Shown piece by piece: positions 15,836 to 25,296 of a stretch of 64,000 nucleotides of DNA; within the stretch, counting starts at the first letter, position 1; the number at the start of each line of letters is the position of its first letter. The position numbers and the translations under genes are program-made. The notes under the pieces were generated by a model. The model was given only the letters and a program-made list of their open reading frames with translations. It was not told the origin of the DNA and did not search any database. Origin of the DNA: an uncultured Pseudomonadota bacterium (lineage in GTDB: Bacteria > Pseudomonadota > Gammaproteobacteria > Steroidobacterales > Steroidobacteraceae); NCBI GenBank assembly GCA_903879335.1, contig CAIRLC010000019.1, positions 228,331 to 292,330 on the forward strand. Reading direction: 5' to 3'.

Positions 15836-17293
15836 TCAATTACCGATACGGATCGGAATAAAGATGTTGGATCCTTGTCGATTAACGAGCAAGGCGATCG
15901 ATCGTTTGGAGCCGATAATTTGTGCTTCCAACTCAGCAATGCTGGCGATTTTCTTGCCGTTCGCACCGATAATGATGTCGCCAACATGTACTTCGGCCTC
16001 ACGGGCTGCACCGTCGACTTGCTCAACAAATAGTCCAGCATCTATCCCATTCCGCCGTTCGCTCGGCCTCAAGGGATGAACAGAAAGACCGAGTTTTGCA
16101 CCGGCGCTTGCCTTAGGGGCTGAGTCGTCGACGCGTGCGATCTTGCCTTCCTTGAGTTCCGCAATCTCGCACATCACGTGCACCACAGAGCGGTTACGCC
16201 AGACCTCAAGATCAGCACGGGAACCGGGCTTCAGTTGCGAGATCACCGACGACAATTGGCCGGACCGCTCAATGGCTTGGCCATTCACGGCGACGATGAC
16301 GTCGCCGGCCGTGATACCGGCCCGTTTTGCCGGTCCATCGTTTTCCACCTGACTGATGAGCGCTCCGCGTGGACGATCCAAACCAAAGGAATCAGCCAGT
16401 TGCTGCCCCACATCTTGCACCAGCACGCCAACGCGACCGCGTTGTACGCGACCGGTCTTCACCAACTGATCTTTCACCGCAATAGCAATATCAATCGGAA
16501 TGGCAAAAGAAATGCCCATAAAGCCACCGGTGCGGCTGTAGATCTGCGAATTGATGCCAACCACTTCGCCGGCCATATTGAACAAAGGCCCGCCAGAGTT
16601 ACCTGGATTCACGGCGGCATCCGTCTGGATAAACGGCGTGTACTGGCCATCGGGTAAAGACCGTGAGGTAGCACTGACAATCCCAGCGGTCACGCTGTTA
16701 TCGAAACCAAACGGAGAACCAATCGCGACGACCCATTCACCGGGACGCAGTTTGGAGGGCTCACCGAATTTCACCGTGGGCAAATCACGACCATCGATCT
16801 TCAGCACTGCGATATCCGTGCGCGCATCAACGCCAATGACCTTTGCTTTGAACTCGCGCCGGTCCGTCAGGCGCACGGTCACGTCTGTGGCGTCAGCCAC
16901 CACATGTGCATTGGTCAAAATTGCGCCGTCCGCGGAAACAATAAATCCGGATCCTTCACCGCGTGCCACGGGATTATCTTCGTGAGCTTGCCCCCCAAAT
17001 TTTTTCAGAAAATCGTGCAATGGATCATTTGGGCCGGAATCCTCTGCACTGGTCTTTTCCACGGTTGTCACGTTGACGACCGCCGGACCGTAGGCCGCCA
17101 CCAGTTCCGTGAAATCAGGCAGCCCTTTCACGAGCACGGCGGCACTACCCGGACTCAAGCCCTGATTGGAACTGGCGGGCGCGGTCGCGACGCGGGGTCC
17201 CTGACCGCCACACCCGCACAGGATCGCCAGCGCCACAGCCGTTGCAGCGTAATAACGTCGGGCTGGGATGGATCGTTCAAAAGGCACGTTCAT
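15836..17293 (-). CDS. DegP/DegQ-like periplasmic serine protease (probable lipoprotein)
   Basis: A 485-residue trypsin-like protease with two C-terminal PDZ domains. The catalytic triad is intact: H130 in TNAHVV, D160 in RTDIAVLK and S233 in GNSGGP. PDZ1 spans about residues 290-375 (GRVGVLVQDVG start) and PDZ2 about 395-480. The N-terminus has a hydrophobic run ending L-C-G-C, a near-lipobox that could place a lipid on C28, so membrane anchoring is possible but the -2 residue is unusual. A GGAG sits only one base before ATG 17293, so GTG 17287 with better spacing could be the true start. It degrades or refolds damaged envelope proteins; the two FGE-fold proteins downstream may be partners or substrates. 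Confidence 0.92.
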   Translation of the reverse strand: MNVPFERSIPARRYYAATAVALAILCGCGGQGPRVATAPASSNQGLSPGSAAVLVKGLPDFTELVAAYGPAVVNVTTVEKTSAEDSGPNDPLHDFLKKFGGQAHEDNPVARGEGSGFIVSADGAILTNAHVVADATDVTVRLTDRREFKAKVIGVDARTDIAVLKIDGRDLPTVKFGEPSKLRPGEWVVAIGSPFGFDNSVTAGIVSATSRSLPDGQYTPFIQTDAAVNPGNSGGPLFNMAGEVVGINSQIYSRTGGFMGISFAIPIDIAIAVKDQLVKTGRVQRGRVGVLVQDVGQQLADSFGLDRPRGALISQVENDGPAKRAGITAGDVIVAVNGQAIERSGQLSSVISQLKPGSRADLEVWRNRSVVHVMCEIAELKEGKIARVDDSAPKASAGAKLGLSVHPLRPSERRNGIDAGLFVEQVDGAAREAEVHVGDIIIGANGKKIASIAELEAQIIGSKRSIALLVNRQGSNIFIPIRIGN

Positions 17294-17406
17294 ACTCCGC
17301 TTTAGGTTGACCGGTGACCGCAGTTCCGACTCGTGGCTAAACCGGACAGTTCCTCATTTCATCGCACGTAGCCGCACACTCCGCCGCACCGCTACACTCT
17401 GCCCCT

Positions 17407-18834
17407 ATGATAACCGCCATCGCGCCTCGACTCGCTGCCTTCCTGATCGCCACCTGCACCGGTAGCGCCGCCTTGGCCCTGACGAACACCCTGCCTCCCC
17501 GTCTGCTACAGGTCATGGCGACGGAGGGTGTCGCCGCTCAGCAAGTCAGTATCTTGGTCCGGGATGCCAAGAGCGGCGAAAGTGTTTTAGAGCTCAATCC
17601 GGCAACGCCGCGCAGTCCTGCGTCGACGATGAAGGTTCTGACGACTTGGTCGGCATTGGAAGCGCTTGGACCGAACCATCATTGGCACACGCGCGCCTAC
17701 GCCACAGGTCCGATTGTCAATGGTCGACTCACCGGCGATTTGGTGATCGTCGGCGGTGGCGACCCAGGTCTGACCGCCGAGCACTGGTGGCGGCTGGTGC
17801 GACAAATCCGCTCCACAGGACTGCGGCGCATCGACGGCGACCTGGTGCTCGACCGTTCGCTGTACAAGACGCAGGCCGATGATCCTGACGAGTTTGACGG
17901 GAAGGGATACCGGACCTATAACGTTCTGCCGGACGCCCTGCTGGTCAATTTGCAGTCCGCAGAGTTTCACGTACTTGCTGACGATGGCGATACGCAGGTC
18001 ATGATTGACCCGGCGCCAGCAAACTTACGAATCGATAACCACGTCAAAGCGGTCTCCCAAGGGTGTCCAAATGGCGGCAAGGTGCTTCGATTCACGACCA
18101 TCGACGCCGACCCATTGCATGTCAGCCTCGATGGCAGTGTCGGCCCGACCTGCCCGGCGTACGCTCAACGCTCCATCATGACGGCGCCCGAATATGCCTT
18201 CGGTACGTTTGTTACGTTTTGGCGCTCCCTAGGTGGGCACTTTGAGGGGTCCCTACGACTCGCGACACGGCCTGACAAGGCGTCACTGCTCGCCGATTTG
18301 GAATCGGACAGTCTTGCCGAAGTGGTACGCAATACCAACAAGTGGAGCTCCAACGCGATGGCGCGGATGCTCCTCCTCAGTCTGGCTTCCGATCGATTTG
18401 GCAGTCCGATTGGTGCGAGCGATGGTGAGCGCGCATTGACCGACTTTTTGGCGTCGCGCGGCATGACCTTCCCTGAACTCGTTGTCGATAACGGATCAGG
18501 GTTGTCTCGACTCGCCCGCCTCTCGGCCGAATCCATGTCGACCGTGCTGGGCGCGGCCTATCACGGTCGCTACTTTCCGGAATTTGTGGGCTCACTACCC
18601 ATCGGCGGCCAAGACGGGACATTGCGTAAACGGTTTGTCGATTTGGCGCCCGAAGCGCGTATCCGGATGAAGACGGGCCATTTAGCCGGCGTCGCCGCCA
18701 TCGCCGGTTACGCCTCAACACGGTCTGGACGTGCACTCACCGTCGTCGTTATCGTGAATGCTGCCGGCGCTGAAGCCGGACGGGGTGACGCCATCATTGA
18801 TACGGTCGTTCGTTGGGCCCTTGAGCGCACGTGA
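17407..18834 (+). CDS. dacB: D-alanyl-D-alanine carboxypeptidase/endopeptidase (PBP4 type)
   Basis: A 475-residue class C low-molecular-weight penicillin-binding protein. The three active-site motifs are in order: S-T-M-K at residues 73-76, S-S-N at about 318 (in WSSNAM) and K-T-G in RMKTGH near residue 420. A signal peptide covers about residues 1-25. The long insertion between motif one and two is characteristic of the PBP4/DacB family. It cleaves D-Ala-D-Ala and peptide cross-links in periplasmic peptidoglycan. It is transcribed divergently from the DegP-like gene with 113 bases between start codons, which must hold both promoters; I could not assign them with confidence. Confidence 0.93.
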   Translation: MITAIAPRLAAFLIATCTGSAALALTNTLPPRLLQVMATEGVAAQQVSILVRDAKSGESVLELNPATPRSPASTMKVLTTWSALEALGPNHHWHTRAYATGPIVNGRLTGDLVIVGGGDPGLTAEHWWRLVRQIRSTGLRRIDGDLVLDRSLYKTQADDPDEFDGKGYRTYNVLPDALLVNLQSAEFHVLADDGDTQVMIDPAPANLRIDNHVKAVSQGCPNGGKVLRFTTIDADPLHVSLDGSVGPTCPAYAQRSIMTAPEYAFGTFVTFWRSLGGHFEGSLRLATRPDKASLLADLESDSLAEVVRNTNKWSSNAMARMLLLSLASDRFGSPIGASDGERALTDFLASRGMTFPELVVDNGSGLSRLARLSAESMSTVLGAAYHGRYFPEFVGSLPIGGQDGTLRKRFVDLAPEARIRMKTGHLAGVAAIAGYASTRSGRALTVVVIVNAAGAEAGRGDAIIDTVVRWALERT

Positions 18835-18861
18835 CGCGGCGACGAGAAAACCGTCGCCGCG
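18835..18861. terminator. Stem-loop between dacB and actP
   Basis: Arms CGCGGCGACG (18835-18844) and CGTCGCCGCG (18852-18861) form a perfect ten-base stem with a seven-base A-rich loop directly after the dacB stop and before the convergent actP stop. There is no T-run, so it is a probable bidirectional terminator on structure and position only. Confidence 0.55.
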
Positions 18862-18877
18862 CCAAGTCACCGGATAC

Positions 18878-20788
18878 TCAATGACGGGTTGGCCTCGAGA
18901 CGCGGATGCCCGTGATCTGTCTTGCGTAAACCTCGTCCCACATCTGAGCGGCACGCTTATCTCGCGTGAAAAGCGAGAACAAGATTACCGCCAGGAAACC
19001 GAGCGGTATTGACACGACGCCTGGATTTTTCAGTTCAAACAGCGGCTTTTCAAGCCCGATAAACGAGGTCTCCTGACCCTCAACCTTCGCCATGTCGTCG
19101 GTCGCTTTCCTGACCGCTTTATCAAGAGCGGCACTTGCTTGTGTGGCTTTAGCGATAGCCGCCGCGTTGCCTGAGGCGATGGATGCGGCAATATCGGCAC
19201 GTTTCTGCGATTCCGCATCCAAGATCTTATGGGCAGCAGCTCGCACTAATTTGGGGTAGGTCAGATTCGGGGATACCAGCGTTAACCCGACGGCAGTCAC
19301 CGTACCCACGATCATGCCGGCGACTACACCTTGCGTATTGCAGCGTTTCCAGTAGAGCGTCAGCAAAACACAGGGGAAATTGGCGCTGGCCGCTACGGCA
19401 AAGGCAAGCGCGACCAACGAAGCCACGTTCTGACCCTTGGCTGCAATACCAATCACAATTGCCGTCGTACCCACCAATACCGTGGCGACACGTGCCGCAT
19501 TGATCTGTTGCTGGGCGCTAACCTGTTCTCCGCTCCGCACAACGCCGACCCATAAGTCGTGGGCCATCGCCGATGCTGCTGCCAACACCAGCCCAGCCAC
19601 CACCGCGACGATTGTCGCGAACGCAACGGCCGAGACAAAGGCCAGCATAAAGTTGCCCCACAGCGAGTCCGGGCCACCGCCAATGTATTGCGCTAGCAAC
19701 GGCCCGGCCATGTTGCCGCCCGCATCGACGCTGGCGATCGTGGCGGGGCCCACCAAGTGAGCGGCACCAAACCCCAAAAACAGGGTCAAGACATAAAATC
19801 CACCAATAATGGCCATCGCCCAAACCACCGATTTGCGCGCATCTTGCGCGGTCGGCACGGTGAAAAAGCGCATCAAAATATGTGGCATACCGGCAGTGCC
19901 GAAGACCAGCGCCAAGCTCAGCGAAATCTGGTCAATGGGGGCTTTGAGATAAAGGCCCGGCTCCAGGAAGCGCTGGCCGAGTTCGGCGGCTGACATCGCC
20001 TTCGCGGGATCTCCCAGCAATTTGGCAACTTGAGCCTGAACCCTCGCATCACCAACGATATCAGCGAGGAAGGCCGGCAACGAAAACCCGTAGGGGGTCC
20101 AGACCAGCATCACGATCGCCAAGGATGCAATGACCAATAAAATCGCTTTGACGATCTGCACCCAGGTCGTGGCTACCATGCCGCCAAATAAAACGTAGAC
20201 CAGCATAAGGACGCCGACCGCGATGACCGAAACATCGTAGTCGATGCCGATCAAGGTCTTGACTAGCACTCCGCCGCCCACCATTTGCGCCGTCAGATAA
20301 AAAGTCGACACCGTGATAACGGACAAGGCGCCAACGACGCGCATTTTCTTTGGGTCGTTGCGATAGGCCAAGATATCGGCGAGCGTGTACTTACCGATGT
20401 TCCGGCAGGGCTCTGCGATCAATAGCAACACGGTGATGTAAGCCACAAGCCAACCGACGGAGTACATAAATCCATCGTAGCCATATTGGGAAATTAGACC
20501 GGCAATGCCCAAGAACGACGCGGCCGACAGATAATCTCCAGCAATAGCCCAGCCATTCTGCAGTCCTGTAATCCCACCACCTGCCGTATAGAAGTCGGAG
20601 GCGGAGTGCACTTTTCGCGCAGCCACCACCGTGATGTACATCGTGAGCAAGATGACTGTGGCGAACACACCGAAGGTCAACCAGCGGTAATGGCCCGTTG
20701 CAGCATCGTCGGCATAAACGCTAACGGGGATCATCAAGGCAACGAACGCGGATACCAAGGCCGCGAATAGAGTTTTTTGATCTTTCAT
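18878..20788 (-). CDS. actP: Acetate/cation symporter ActP-like (sodium:solute symporter)
   Basis: A 636-residue sodium:solute symporter family protein. The N-terminus has a signal-like hydrophobic segment, then F-Y-T-A-G-G-G-I-T-G-L-Q-N-G-W-A-I-A-G-D-Y-L-S-A-A-S-F-L-G, the diagnostic ActP block, read across residues 65-95. It takes up acetate and similar short acids with a cation. At 636 residues it is clearly longer than E. coli ActP (549): an Ala/Lys/Asp-rich helical insert of about 80 residues (roughly 510-590) lies before the last membrane segment. ATG 20788 is chosen since it follows the DUF485 stop by four bases; a longer frame overlaps that gene. Confidence 0.92.
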   Translation of the reverse strand: MKDQKTLFAALVSAFVALMIPVSVYADDAATGHYRWLTFGVFATVILLTMYITVVAARKVHSASDFYTAGGGITGLQNGWAIAGDYLSAASFLGIAGLISQYGYDGFMYSVGWLVAYITVLLLIAEPCRNIGKYTLADILAYRNDPKKMRVVGALSVITVSTFYLTAQMVGGGVLVKTLIGIDYDVSVIAVGVLMLVYVLFGGMVATTWVQIVKAILLVIASLAIVMLVWTPYGFSLPAFLADIVGDARVQAQVAKLLGDPAKAMSAAELGQRFLEPGLYLKAPIDQISLSLALVFGTAGMPHILMRFFTVPTAQDARKSVVWAMAIIGGFYVLTLFLGFGAAHLVGPATIASVDAGGNMAGPLLAQYIGGGPDSLWGNFMLAFVSAVAFATIVAVVAGLVLAAASAMAHDLWVGVVRSGEQVSAQQQINAARVATVLVGTTAIVIGIAAKGQNVASLVALAFAVAASANFPCVLLTLYWKRCNTQGVVAGMIVGTVTAVGLTLVSPNLTYPKLVRAAAHKILDAESQKRADIAASIASGNAAAIAKATQASAALDKAVRKATDDMAKVEGQETSFIGLEKPLFELKNPGVVSIPLGFLAVILFSLFTRDKRAAQMWDEVYARQITGIRVSRPTRH

Positions 20789-20792
20789 CGGC

Positions 20793-21113
20793 TTAGGCCT
20801 CTGTCTGCGTGGATACATCAGCCACGATTTCTGCGGCTAAGCGATCGAAATCTCGATTAGCAATTCGGGAGTAGTAGAACGCCACCACCCATGCGATCAC
20901 GAATTCGCTGAGCGCGAAGAGTAGCCCGACGTTCACGACACCCCAGACCCGGACGCGGAAGATTTCTTGGAAATACGCCGCGCCGATCGGCAATGCGAAG
21001 TAATAGGCCACAGAGAACGCCATCAGCCCCCACAGAAAACGGGTCTTGCGGCGCGCTAAGACCTGGAACCGCGGATCAGCGATCACGATCGCCCAATCGA
21101 TAGAATTAGACAT
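20793..21113 (-). CDS. DUF485 membrane protein, ActP partner
   Basis: A 106-residue protein with two membrane segments (about residues 27-48 and 58-82) and the family opening F-Q-V-L-A-R-R-K. DUF485 (YjcH-like) proteins are encoded directly before ActP-type symporters across proteobacteria, as here, with four bases between stop and start. Their role is not established; an accessory or assembly subunit of the symporter is the usual inference. The gene starts the leftward acetate transport operon, facing the acetyl-CoA synthetase gene. Confidence 0.9.
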   Translation of the reverse strand: MSNSIDWAIVIADPRFQVLARRKTRFLWGLMAFSVAYYFALPIGAAYFQEIFRVRVWGVVNVGLLFALSEFVIAWVVAFYYSRIANRDFDRLAAEIVADVSTQTEA

Positions 21114-21420
21114 AACCCCCCCCTCACCATCCCCAAATCATACGGCGCCGGGTTGCAAAGACTCGGCATTCATCCGGCTTGGCAGTTAAGCAGATTCGAG
21201 TGCCCAGCGGGAAGCCCTGCACGCGACGACCGCCGTGCTCTGACCAGAGACTCATCAATGGATCTAGGACCTCACGCGCCATCTAGGCAAAGGGATTGTT
21301 ATGCGGCCGTCGTCAGGGACATCCGATCCCCACAAAACCCTACATTTACGCCAAACTAGCGTCTCAAAGCCTCTAATTCGGCACTCATAAGTGCCGCTCG
21401 ATGTAGAAAAGGAACATGCG
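21114..21420. other. Divergent intergenic region between the acetate permease operon and acs
   Basis: About 307 bases without a convincing gene. It should contain back-to-back promoters for the DUF485-actP operon and for acs. The short open frames here lack family features and good ribosome-binding sites. The only clear structure is a small hairpin near the acs start, listed separately. I could not identify a confident CRP-like or sigma-54 site. Confidence 0.6.
21379..21396 (+). promoter_or_regulatory. Inverted repeat in the acs leader
   Basis: CGGCACT (21379-21385) and AGTGCCG (21390-21396) form a perfect seven-base inverted repeat around CATA, ending 24 bases before the acs ATG. It could be a small operator or an mRNA hairpin just ahead of the AAAGGAA ribosome-binding site at 21409-21414. 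Function is inferred from position only. Confidence 0.35.
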
Positions 21421-23364
21421 ATGAGTCACGTCTATCCAGTCCCCACTGATTTCGCAGCGGTCGCCAAGGTCAATCGCGCGCGATATCAGGCGGATTACCA
21501 CCGCTCCATGACCGATCCGCTCGCCTATTGGGCGGAAGTTGGTCAAGTGGTCGATTGGATGCGTCCGTTCACCGAGGTGAAGGACGTTTCGTACGACGTC
21601 TCGGACTTCAGAATCCGTTGGTTTGGTGATGGCCAATTGAACGTATCGGCGAATTGCCTTGATCGTCACCTCGCCGAGCGCGGCGATCAGACGGCCATCA
21701 TCTTTGAAGCAGACGAGCCCGGTGATTCTCGCCACATCACCTACCGTGAACTTCATCGGGACGTTTGTCGGTTCTCCAATGCCCTCTTAAGCCTCGGCGT
21801 CCAACGCGGGGACCGAGTCACGATTTATTTGCCGATGATTCCGGAAGCGGCCGTAGCGATGCTGGCCTGTACGCGGATTGGCGCCGTTCACTCCATCGTA
21901 TTTGGCGGTTTTTCCCCGGAATCACTGTCGAGTCGAATCGAGGATTGTGGCTCCAAGGTCGTCATTACGGCTGATGAGGGCCTGCGTGGCGGCAAGAAGA
22001 TCCCATTGAAGATCAATGTCGACGCGGCGCTTCGACTAGGCTCGGCGGGCGAGATCGTTGAGAAAGTCGTTGTCGTGAAGCGGACCGGCGGTGACGTGGG
22101 CTTAGTTCCGAATCGTGACGTCGCCTATGACGCTTTAATGGCCGCCGCAAGCGAGGAATGCTCGCCAGCGCCGATGGACGCGGAGGATCCACTGTTCATC
22201 CTCTACACATCCGGCTCCACGGGCAAGCCCAAGGGCGTGCTGCATACCACTGGCGGCTATCTCGTCTGGGCGACCCACACTTTCGCGAGCGTATTCGATT
22301 ACAAGCCCGGCGACATCTATTGGTGCACCGCCGATGTGGGCTGGGTGACCGGCCACAGCTACGTCGTCTATGGTCCGTTATCCAATGGCGCCACGACCCT
22401 CATGTTTGAAAGTGTTCCCAATTATCCGGATGCGGGCCGTTGCTGGGACGTGATCGATCGTCATGGCGTGACTATTTTCTACACCGCACCGACCGCCATT
22501 CGCGCACTGATGCGCGAAGGCGATGGGTGGGTGACTCGTCACTCCCGCAAATCACTACGTCTACTGGGCAGCGTAGGCGAACCGATTAATCCTGAAGCGT
22601 GGGAGTGGTACCACCGCGTGGTCGGTGACCGCCGCTGCCCGATCGTGGACACCTGGTGGCAGACTGAGACCGGCGGAATCTTAATCACGCCGTTGCCGGG
22701 CGCAACGGATCTGAAGCCTGGATCGGCGACGCTGCCATTCTTTGGCGTTCAACCCGCCTTAGTGGATGGGTCTGGCCTAGAACTCACCGGCGCCGCCGAA
22801 GGCAATTTGGTGCTGCGAGACTCATGGCCAGGCCAAATGCGTACGGTTTTTGGTGATCACCAACGGTTCATCGATACCTATTTCCGAACCTTCCCGGGTA
22901 CCTATTTCACCGGCGACGGTGCACGTCGCGACGAAGACGGCTACTACTGGATTACCGGACGCGTGGACGACGTCATCAACGTTTCAGGCCATCGGCTCGG
23001 CACCGCAGAAGTTGAAAGCGCGCTCGTTGCCCATACCGCGGTCGCCGAAGCAGCCGTGGTGGGATATCCGCACGACATCAAGGGCCAAGGCATTTATGCC
23101 TATGTGACGCTGAAAGCGGGACTTGATCCAAGTGACGAATTACTGGCCGAATTGCGCAAGACCGTGCGTGCACAAATCGGACCGATTGCGTCACCCGACG
23201 TCATTCAGTGGGCGCCCGGACTACCCAAGACCCGCAGCGGCAAGATTATGCGACGGATATTGCGCAAGATTGCTGCCGATGAAACAGGTCAACTGGGCGA
23301 CACGTCGACGCTCGCAGATCCGAGCGTGGTGCAGCAATTAATCGACAACAAGCCCAAGGCCTAA
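21421..23364 (+). CDS. acs: Acetyl-CoA synthetase (acetate--CoA ligase)
   Basis: A 647-residue AMP-forming acyl-CoA synthetase of the length expected for Acs. Motifs seen are the P-loop [12 protein letters not shown] near residues 260-271, the T-W-W-Q-T-E-T-G block near residue 410, the [14 protein letters not shown] hinge region near 495, and [14 protein letters not shown] near the C-terminus, whose lysine is the classical acetylation switch. It makes acetyl-CoA from acetate, ATP and CoA. ATG 21421 is chosen for its AAAGGAA site; an in-frame ATG ten codons upstream overlaps the leader hairpin. It faces actP-DUF485, giving one acetate uptake and activation locus. Confidence 0.95.
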   Translation: MSHVYPVPTDFAAVAKVNRARYQADYHRSMTDPLAYWAEVGQVVDWMRPFTEVKDVSYDVSDFRIRWFGDGQLNVSANCLDRHLAERGDQTAIIFEADEPGDSRHITYRELHRDVCRFSNALLSLGVQRGDRVTIYLPMIPEAAVAMLACTRIGAVHSIVFGGFSPESLSSRIEDCGSKVVITADEGLRGGKKIPLKINVDAALRLGSAGEIVEKVVVVKRTGGDVGLVPNRDVAYDALMAAASEECSPAPMDAEDPLFILYTSGSTGKPKGVLHTTGGYLVWATHTFASVFDYKPGDIYWCTADVGWVTGHSYVVYGPLSNGATTLMFESVPNYPDAGRCWDVIDRHGVTIFYTAPTAIRALMREGDGWVTRHSRKSLRLLGSVGEPINPEAWEWYHRVVGDRRCPIVDTWWQTETGGILITPLPGATDLKPGSATLPFFGVQPALVDGSGLELTGAAEGNLVLRDSWPGQMRTVFGDHQRFIDTYFRTFPGTYFTGDGARRDEDGYYWITGRVDDVINVSGHRLGTAEVESALVAHTAVAEAAVVGYPHDIKGQGIYAYVTLKAGLDPSDELLAELRKTVRAQIGPIASPDVIQWAPGLPKTRSGKIMRRILRKIAADETGQLGDTSTLADPSVVQQLIDNKPKA

Positions 23365-23417
23365 GCGCGACCGCGGGACAAGCGACGCGCCGGCTTGAGC
23401 AACTTTTTCAGCGCATC

Positions 23418-23451
23418 GAACGGGTGATCTGAGCTTGTCTCTCACCCGTTC
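23418..23451. other. Inverted repeat between acs and slyD
   Basis: GAACGGGTGA (23418-23427) and TCACCCGTTC (23442-23451) are a perfect ten-base inverted pair separated by fourteen bases, in the 145-base gap between acs and slyD. No T-run follows. It may end the acs transcript or be an operator for slyD; position alone does not decide. Confidence 0.4.
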
Positions 23452-23509
23452 ACCCCTGAATGTTGCCGGAGCGGGTACAATTTCAACTCAACTACTCAGA
23501 GGACTCCTC

Positions 23510-23986
23510 ATGCAGATTGCTCGCGACGCCGTCGTCCTGATTCACTACACGCTGAAGAACGATGCCGGCGAGGTCCTCGACTCGTCTGCCGGCCACGATC
23601 CTTTGGCCTACCTTCAAGGCCACGGCAACATTATTCCCGGCTTGGAAGAAGCGCTTGAAGGCAAGGTCGCGGGCGACAAGGTCCTCGCAACCATTCCGCC
23701 TGAGAAAGCCTACGGCGTAAAAGACGCATCGCTGATTCAGCAAGTGCCGCGCCGGGCCTTTCAGGGCGAAGTTCGTGCCGGCATGCAATTCACGGCGAGC
23801 ACCGAGGCAGGTCCCCGGACCGTCGTCGTGACCCGCGTCCAGGGCGACATGGTGACCGTCGATGGGAACCATTCACTCGCCGGACAAACCTTGCACTTCG
23901 ATGTGGAAGTGACTGAAGTCCGTGCTGCTTCTGAAGAGGAGTTAACGCATGGCCATGTGCACGGCCCAGGTGGACATCACCACTAA
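23510..23986 (+). CDS. slyD: FKBP-type peptidyl-prolyl isomerase, SlyD type
   Basis: A 158-residue SlyD-like protein: an FKBP domain interrupted by the insert-in-flap chaperone domain. Landmarks are L-I-H-Y-T-L-K-N near residue 10, G-N-I-I-P-G-L-E-E-A-L-E-G near residue 43, and PPEKAYG near residue 64. The C-terminus ends in a histidine-rich tail (HGHVHGPGGHHH), the metal-binding feature of SlyD, though much shorter than in E. coli. It assists protein folding in the cytoplasm and may help nickel handling. ATG 23510 has AGAGGA upstream; a longer frame has no family resemblance. A strong terminator follows. Confidence 0.93.
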   Translation: MQIARDAVVLIHYTLKNDAGEVLDSSAGHDPLAYLQGHGNIIPGLEEALEGKVAGDKVLATIPPEKAYGVKDASLIQQVPRRAFQGEVRAGMQFTASTEAGPRTVVVTRVQGDMVTVDGNHSLAGQTLHFDVEVTEVRAASEEELTHGHVHGPGGHHH

Positions 23987-24007
23987 TTGACGGACTGCAG
24001 ACGCAGA

Positions 24008-24045
24008 AAAGCCCGCCGTCGCGATGCGCCGGCGGGCTTTTTTTT
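24008..24045 (+). terminator. Rho-independent terminator after slyD
   Basis: AAAGCCCGCCG (24008-24018) pairs with CGGCGGGCTTT (24030-24040) around an eleven-base loop and runs into eight T residues ending at 24045. This is a textbook intrinsic terminator for slyD; the A-run on the other side could also serve the convergent ald gene. Confidence 0.92.
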
Positions 24046-24054
24046 GCCAAACGA

Positions 24055-25164
24055 TTACGCTGGAACGTAAGGGCTGTAAGGCAATTCAAGATCCCGCGCC
24101 ACGGCTTCGAATGTGACTTTGCCGTCATGGACGTTGAGACCCGCAGCAAGACCGGCATCCCGGGCCACGGCGGCTTCCCAACCCAAATCGGCAATGGCGC
24201 GCACATACGGCAGCGTCGCATTGGTGAGTGCAAACGTTGACGTGCGCGGGACAGCGCCCGGCATGTTGGTCACGCAGTAATGGAGAACGCCGTCAACGAC
24301 ATAGGTGGGCTCGGCGTGAGTGGTCGGCCGACTCGTCTCAAAGCAACCGCCCTGATCGATCGCGATATCCACAAGCACAGCGCCGGACTTCATATTCTTG
24401 ACCATCGCGTGCGTCACAAGCTTCGGTGCAGCAGCACCCGGTACCAACACCGCACCCACGACGAGATCGGCATCACGCACGAGGCCTTCGATGGCGTCTG
24501 CTGTGGAATACACGGTCTTCAGCGTATTGCCGAACTGCGCCGAGAGTTCGCGTAGACGCTTGACAGAGCGGTCAACCACGGTCACATCAGCCTTGAGGCC
24601 AACGGCCATTTCCGCCGCATGCGTACCGGACACGCCGCCACCCAATACAACGACTTTCGCTGGCGCTACGCCAGGCACACCGCCGAGTAGCACCCCGAAA
24701 CCACCATTGGCTTTCTGCAGAGCAGTCGCGCCAACCTGAATGGACATCCGGCCCGCGACTTCGCTCATCGGCGTCAAGAGCGGCAAGGCCCCGCCCGGAA
24801 CTGTCACAGTCTCGTAGGCGATGCAGGTGGCGCCAGAGGCCACGAGCGCTTCGGCTTGGGCCTTATCGGCTGCTAAATGCAAGTAAGTGAAGAGCACTTG
24901 GCCCTTCTTCAGCAGCGCGCATTCTGACGGCTGCGGCTCTTTCACTTTTACAACAAGTTCCGCCCACGCGAACACTTCAGCGGCGGTCGCCAGAATGCGC
25001 GCGCCCGCAGCTTCATAGGCCGCGTCTGCCATGCCGATACCAGCACCGGCGTGAGTCTCAACAACCACCTCGTGGCCGGCAGCCACCAGTTCGCGCACAC
25101 CCGCAGGGGTTAAGCCGACGCGGTACTCATGGACCTTAATTTCTTTCGGACAGCCGATACGCAT
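24055..25164 (-). CDS. ald: Alanine dehydrogenase
   Basis: A 369-residue NAD-dependent L-alanine dehydrogenase. The N-terminal [17 protein letters not shown] signature covers residues 4-20, the substrate lysine is in V-K-V-K-E-P-Q near residue 72, and the NAD motif [15 protein letters not shown] is near residues 170-184. The [18 protein letters not shown] block near 268 is diagnostic. It interconverts L-alanine with pyruvate and ammonia. The divergent Lrp/AsnC gene 117 bases away is its likely regulator, as in the AldR-Ald arrangement. Alanine racemase lies 3 kb downstream, so alanine metabolism is concentrated here. Confidence 0.95.
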   Translation of the reverse strand: MRIGCPKEIKVHEYRVGLTPAGVRELVAAGHEVVVETHAGAGIGMADAAYEAAGARILATAAEVFAWAELVVKVKEPQPSECALLKKGQVLFTYLHLAADKAQAEALVASGATCIAYETVTVPGGALPLLTPMSEVAGRMSIQVGATALQKANGGFGVLLGGVPGVAPAKVVVLGGGVSGTHAAEMAVGLKADVTVVDRSVKRLRELSAQFGNTLKTVYSTADAIEGLVRDADLVVGAVLVPGAAAPKLVTHAMVKNMKSGAVLVDIAIDQGGCFETSRPTTHAEPTYVVDGVLHYCVTNMPGAVPRTSTFALTNATLPYVRAIADLGWEAAVARDAGLAAGLNVHDGKVTFEAVARDLELPYSPYVPA

Positions 25165-25250
25165 GGACGAGACCCCTCTTTAAGTAATCCCGTCACTCTA
25201 CGCAGACTCAGGCGGCAGGCCCTTGCCTAATGACGGCTCCTGACCCCAGA

Positions 25251-25296
25251 ATTACGCAATTTTCTAGCGCTGATAACCATTATGACGCAATTTTCT
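25251..25296 (+). repeat. Direct repeat pair at the lrp start, candidate regulator sites
   Basis: The 15-mers at 25251-25265 and 25282-25296 differ at one base (ATTACGCAATTTTCT and ATGACGCAATTTTCT). Their starts are 31 bases apart, about three helical turns, and the second copy overlaps the lrp ATG and first codons. Same-face spacing suits binding by an Lrp/AsnC oligomer and would allow autoregulation and control of ald. The repeat is directly visible; its function is inferred. Confidence 0.5.

Noticed and set aside
21153..21359. Possible 68-residue gene between the DUF485 gene and acs
   Set aside because: No ribosome-binding site, no hydrophobic or domain pattern, and it would fill the only space available for two divergent promoters.
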